From assembly GCA_016801845.1 (NCBI GenBank), contig CM028919.1:16359659-16423658 (forward strand): a stretch of DNA of 64,000 nucleotides, written 5' to 3'. Under the pieces are notes generated by a model. The model was not told the origin of the DNA. It saw only the letters and a list, made by a program, of their open reading frames with translations, and searched no databases. The DNA is from Polydactylus sextarius (taxonomy: Eukaryota; Chordata; Actinopteri; Polynemidae). Both the position numbers and the translations under genes were made by a program. Positions 59,066 to 64,000 of the stretch are shown piece after piece (within the stretch, counting starts at the first letter, position 1; the number at the start of each line of letters is the position of its first letter).

Positions 59066-61140
59066 AAAGCTTTTCAATGCAGTGGAAAGTATAGCAGCTT
59101 TCAGTCTGCACCTGGAACTACATTTCAATCAGGAGAGCTAAAAAAAAATAACTGTTTTTCTGTAATTTGGAGAAAGTGAGACAAGAAAGTCTTTGGTGAT
59201 GAGACCGCCGACTGTGATGTCATCATGTTTGACCCTTTGAGAGTCGAGACACTGGAATCAGACATCATCACATCCGTCAGGGTCCTACAGTCTGAGTTTG
59301 ACCTTCAACTGGATCTGGAAACTGGCAGTGAATGGGGTGGAGAGCTGCCATGCAACTCTCTTCTGTCACATCAATGACACAATTGAGTGATGATTAAAAT
59401 TGTGGCGAGATCTGATTGGTTCACCACAAAGACCCGCAGTCAGCTAGGAGGGGAAAGAGAGGGAGAGAAACCAGGGGAATTGTGAATGAATGCGGCATTA
59501 AGATTGCTTTCCTGATTGAACTTACACTACGCTCCATTTTGTTCACAGCCTCAACTGAAGTAGAAAATCATCTTGATGTTAATTCACTTAAGTTAATAAC
59601 AACTAATAACTCATTTGTAGTGTTTTTACCTGAATCTTAAACCCATAACAGAGCTTTCTTCTCCCATCGTTAGAGAGCAACATATCTCTACTCCACCACA
59701 CGCTGCTGACAGGTAAAGATATCGGTTGTGTTGCAGACACATAACAGAAGATATGAAGTTGAAAATATTACACACAATTAGCAAAACACCTGCAGGTGTC
59801 ATAGATATGGATTGCTTCAAAAATATTTCATTTATGCAGGCGGCAGCACAAATCATTATTACACTACATTAAATATTCATCTACACTTGATCTGCGGAAA
59901 AAGTTTCATTATCACTTGACTGGCACTATTGCCCCAAATTTCCTTATTTCCCTCCTGTTAAAGGTAAAACACAGGCAAAGTGTGTGGAATAATGAGACCA
60001 GACACAGCAATAAAACTCTATAACTAATATATTTAATTAAGAAACTGATTCAAGTACTTTCTGTTCCTCCTCTTTTCATTGCTTTAATATCCGTGGTGGA
60101 ACATTCATCTGTCATTTAAACTAAGGTGAAACCTTCGTAGACGTGCTGCTCTGCTCCACCCAGACTTTGAAACATCAGCATGTTTTGCATTTCTCTCCAC
60201 GTCTCGTCAGGTACAAAATAAACGAAATCTGTCCTTCAGCTCTGAGTCTAAAGACCTTTTTGGTAGATTTATTGCTTTACAAGACCTCTTGGGATTGTTT
60301 GTTTCATTTCATCTGCACCGCAGTCAAAGACACAGTCATGCCAACAGCATTTTTATGTGCGAGTGTGTGATTGTCTCAGACCTGGCTCTTTGTGTGTGTT
60401 GGCTGTCAAGGTGTTTGAGCCTGATGGGGGTGGCGGACAGAGAGAATAGCGAAGGTTCGCCTAACTGTCACACTCTGCTTCCTACATGACAAAGACTGTC
60501 TAAGCTCCTCTTCCTTCTCTCCTCATTTTCTTCATCCCTCCTTTCCTCTCTCTCTCATCCTTCCTCTTTCCCTGTCCGAGGTCATTTCTCTCCCACCATT
60601 GCTGCCAGTCTCTTCCTCGGTTAGTCTGCTCCTTATCTCTGTCATCCCTTCACTTACGTTCAATTTCTGCTTCACTCCATTCTTCTCTTTATCTCTCGGC
60701 TCCTCTCCTGAGTCTATTGCTTTGTCTCCGTATGTCTCTGTCTTTTTTTCCCTCCTTCCAACAGACAGACAGCATTTCTCCTGTCAACAGCCTTTCTCCA
60801 CCCCGCATTTCTTCTGAGGACCTGAACAGTGAAATACAAGTGGGCAGCCACTTGTCATTTGTTTTGATTCTTTCCCCCAGACGTCCACATATTCGACTCC
60901 CGAAGCTGTCACTCCAATCCCCCACACTCTCTCACTCACTCAGACACACCCAAGCTACGCAAAGTTTCGCTTCAGGTTTTTTTTTTTTTACCTTTTTATT
61001 TTATTTGCAAGCGAGGTCCTTATGATCTTTCATAACTTTCAAATTAAGAGCCTTTTATGCTCCTTATATCACAATCAAACAATGAGACTAGAGAATATTA
61101 TTAAGCCTTTCTCTTGAATTTCTGTTTAAACTTTCTATTC

Positions 61141-61300
61141 AGTTCAATTCAATTCAATTTTCTTAGTATAGCGCCAAAATTATCTCAAGGCAATTTACAG
61201 AGTCGAGGTCAAGAGACACACAAGTTAGGATATTAGAGAGAGGAGAGTGAACCGTTCCCACAACGAGCAGACGACTCGTGACAGCGGAGGCGACGGAACC
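61141..61300. repeat. Fragment of a fish dispersed repeat (TATAGCGCC family)
   Basis: TTCAATTCAATTCAATTTTC, AGTATAGCGCCAAAATTATC and TCAAGGCAATTTACAGAG are followed by CGAGCAGACGACTCGTGACA and GCGGAGGCGACGGAA, in the order known for this very common teleost repeat. Confidence 0.72.
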
Positions 61301-64000
61301 AGTTATATATACTGTTGATGATGGTTGTTGTAATGATAATGATAACTGCAGTATCCATAAGTGTAATGGTGTTAATTGCCAGAGAAAATTACAAACACAT
61401 AAAAAAAAAAACGAAAAAAAGAAAAAAACATCACATCATCGTCTGTGAGCTCGAGGACTCAGACGCAGTAAATATGATAATGTGTTAAATCTGAACGATG
61501 ATTATTGATAATATCAGTAATGTGACAAATTCATTCATCATGAAGATGATGATGAGGATGTTGGACTGTTACTGGTTGTTTGGTTCAACTTCTTCTGCAC
61601 AACTTTATTATTTATGATAAATGACAATCAGAGTAAATGTTTTGGTGGGTAAGTAATTGATAACATCGATAATCAGTGTGTTAATGTATTTAACTCCTGC
61701 TGATTAGTCAAATCTGTAGTTTTATGTCTGCGACTAAGAGTTCTTCTCATTAATAATTAAACATCATCTAATTAATGTGTTGATCTATAAAATGTCAGAC
61801 CAATTAAAAAAAGTTTGTGAACGCAGAGCGTTTTTATCTATCAACTGTTGGTGATGTCAATGTCTGTGCACCGAACGCTTATGGGAGCGCTACATAATTT
61901 GCTTTAGTGTTGTCGGTGCATTCTTTAACAGTGATGCTATCTTTCTTTTTGAATTAAATTCTCTCTCACACACAAGCAGACGAGGGGCGACCGTCGAGAC
62001 GTGAGCCACCAGCTACACCGACCGGCAGCAGTAATCTTCTCCGAGCCTCATTTTGATCTTCGGACGTGATCTGTCGCCACTTGACTGAACTTGTGTGAGT
62101 CGTCTTATACACAGGGACATATACATACACACACACAAACAAACAAGCAGCGAGCGGCCGCGTATTCAGTGGCAATATTATTAATGGGGTGCGTCTAGGC
62201 TGTCATAAACATCTCCCAACAGCACTCAGTGGAAACAGGCGCACGGCGACACCCCCACATCTCTCTCCACTTAAGTAGCCTGAAGGTTTGAGCAGCTCAT
62301 CGGGCCTGCAGCGAATCCACAGTCTCAATTCCTCCGTCTCTCTGTATCTCCTCCCCACAAACCGCTTTATAAATCCTGCTCGCATCCTCACATGGACAAA
62401 ATAACACTTCCTCTCTTTTTTTTTTTTACTCCATCCGTCCTCTCTCTCTTCCTCCCTCACTCCATCTGCTTGGGGTGAAGGTTTGTCTTGATTAGGGGAC
62501 TCTGTTGGCTGGCTCCTTTATCACTTGCTGTGCAGAAAGGCACAAACTGGCAGTGGGCAAATGAAAGCCCTCTATCTCCTTCTTGTGCTCGACTCCCACC
62601 TTGCTCACCGCCTACACTGGCCCTCCCTTTCTTTACCTTTTGTTGTACTTTTTCTTACTTACTTACTTTCTTTTCCGTCTCATATTCTGTCTTCTCTCTC
62701 CTGTGTTTTTCCTCTCTCACGTTTCCTGTTTGGTCCATTTCCGTTTCTTTCCTGCTGTACTTTACCTCCTTGGGCTCGTTGAGTTATTCACTCGCCATCA
62801 TATTCGTCCTCACACAGTCTGTGGAGGTGAATAGCTACTAAAGGCGGTGTGGATTCTTCACCTGACTTTTTTCATGTAGGCAATGATTCAAGTACTCATC
62901 AGACATACCAATGAGACCTTATGCTTTCACATCCTCAGAGCAGTGAGTAATGCCACAGCTCAAGTTGCATGGCTCATTTTGTCTTGTACAGTCAAGAAAG
63001 CAGTAGATAATCTCCAGTGACACCGGAGTTGTACGGTGCGAAGGGAACGTGGGAGCGAGGTCTTTCTGAGGCTACGGTTTGAGTGACACAATGTTCGTAT
63101 CAAAGTTAGTATTTAGTCTCATGCGGCACCTTCACTAGTATCTATTTACTGCTTGTACAATCTGTGCATGTTCATATCTGCTGTGTCTCACTGATACGAA
63201 GAGAATAGAAAAAATAGAACAGGCTGAACTGATGAATATAGATCAGTAGCCGGACGTGTCCACATACATTTAATTCTACATCTGTGAGAAAGTTGAGTTG
63301 AATTCAGGTTAGAGGTTAAACGTTTGATGCATCCAATAAATGTGCTCAGCCAGCAGAAATGTCACCTCAAAGTGACCTTCAACAGGCGTATATATGCAGA
63401 TAGCATGTGACTAGAATCCTATAAAACATGAAATAATAGCTGGAACCTTTTATTTACCTCAATGAAACCGAGCAGCAGACTTTTATTACAGCTAGGACAT
63501 CATTTCTTCTGACGGCTCTTCTGCAGCCTTTATTTTTTAAAAGTGATAAAATTTACTGCAGTTCTGCAAAAACTGCTACTCACATGTATTATTATATGTT
63601 CATAGTGCACTCATATCACTTAAGGAAATTACTGAACTTCTACTCTTCTGTTACTTCTCTGATTATTACTGTCATCACTGCTGCAATGATCCAAAATAAT
63701 GTATTCATCTGGCTTTAATAACTGTGCAAGGTAATTACTGCATCAGAAAAATATTTATTATTGGTCACTGATCATTAGCTTTTAATTAGACTTGCTACCA
63801 AAGTTTCTATACTTCAGAACAGAATGAAATAAGACCTTATTGACTTACAGACATATTGACTAACAGATGCAAGTTGCAATTATGTTTGCTTGGTAAATAA
63901 CGGATTTCATGTCAGCGAATATAGGAAACTGCTCCTAACCAGTTCACGTAGAACCGCTCTTTGCAACATATGTGTGTGTTTCTTTATGTTAATGACAGAA

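Larger units (their letters stand above)
56858..64000 (-). other. grin3b: grin3b intron (upstream exons outside window)
   Basis: Searching both strands for GluN3 motifs of the preceding exon (the S2 part before YGIGLP) gave nothing, so this 7.1-kb stretch is taken as intron. It contains pyrimidine-rich runs at about 60480-60780 and 62410-62760, and two fish repeat fragments. Confidence 0.7.

Noticed and set aside
60480..60820. Leu/Ser-rich frames resembling membrane proteins
   Set aside because: They are compositional products of a pyrimidine-rich tract inside the grin3b intron.
1..64000. tRNA, rRNA or microRNA genes
   Set aside because: No tRNA cloverleaf with intact A and B boxes (apart from the SINE head), no rRNA sequence and no familiar microRNA hairpin were noticed by reading; a covariance-model search was not possible here.

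Overview
This is vertebrate nuclear DNA, almost certainly from a teleost fish. It has short spliced exons with GT-AG borders, long AT-rich introns, very many (CA)n/(GT)n microsatellites, and several repeat families typical of fish genomes. These include a SINE ending in a 'CACTTTGGATAAAAGC'-type tail, 'GCTAGCTGTTTCC' repeats, 'TATAGCGCCAA' repeats and a degraded non-LTR retrotransposon. The species cannot be named from the sequence. The single-exon ORFs longer than about 60 codons are mostly shadows; the real genes were found by recognising family sequence and joining exons by splice phase.

Three genes lie on the minus strand, head to tail. (1) palm (paralemmin-1 family): five coding exons between 8379 and 1673, giving a 228-residue prenylated, palmitoylated membrane-shape protein. 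A probable non-coding first exon and GC-rich promoter lie near 20.24-20.6 kb. (2) plppr3 (phospholipid phosphatase-related 3, PRG-2): eight coding exons between 42232 and 32257, giving an 862-residue six-span membrane protein with a long cytoplasmic tail. A probable non-coding first exon ends at 45224, with a GC-rich region out to about 46.5 kb. (3) grin3b (NMDA receptor subunit GluN3B): only the last four exons, 56857 to 52911, covering the end of the ligand-binding S2 lobe, the M4 helix and the cytoplasmic tail. The rest of this gene lies beyond 64000.

Region by region: 1-1672 palm 3'UTR; 1673-20560 palm; 20.6-32.2 kb intergenic with a LINE remnant, a nested hairpin transposon, a SINE and one copy of a palindrome-rich element; 32.2-46.5 kb plppr3, with a second, internally deleted copy of that element in an intron; 46.5-52.5 kb intergenic with the third copy; 52.9-64 kb the 3' part of grin3b and a large intron. 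In human, PALM, PLPPR3 and GRIN3B are all on 19p13.3 but have other genes (for example MISP and PTBP1) between them; I see none of those here.

All three proteins act at the neuronal plasma membrane (protrusion and spine shape, glycine-gated/NMDA receptors), but nothing in the sequence shows that they work as one system. I found no new multi-gene system. The most interesting points are: lineage-specific tandem repeats in the grin3b and plppr3 cytoplasmic tails; a palm gene that lacks the exons for the central part of paralemmin and has dinucleotide repeats next to its splice sites and stop codon; and two palindromic non-autonomous DNA element families.
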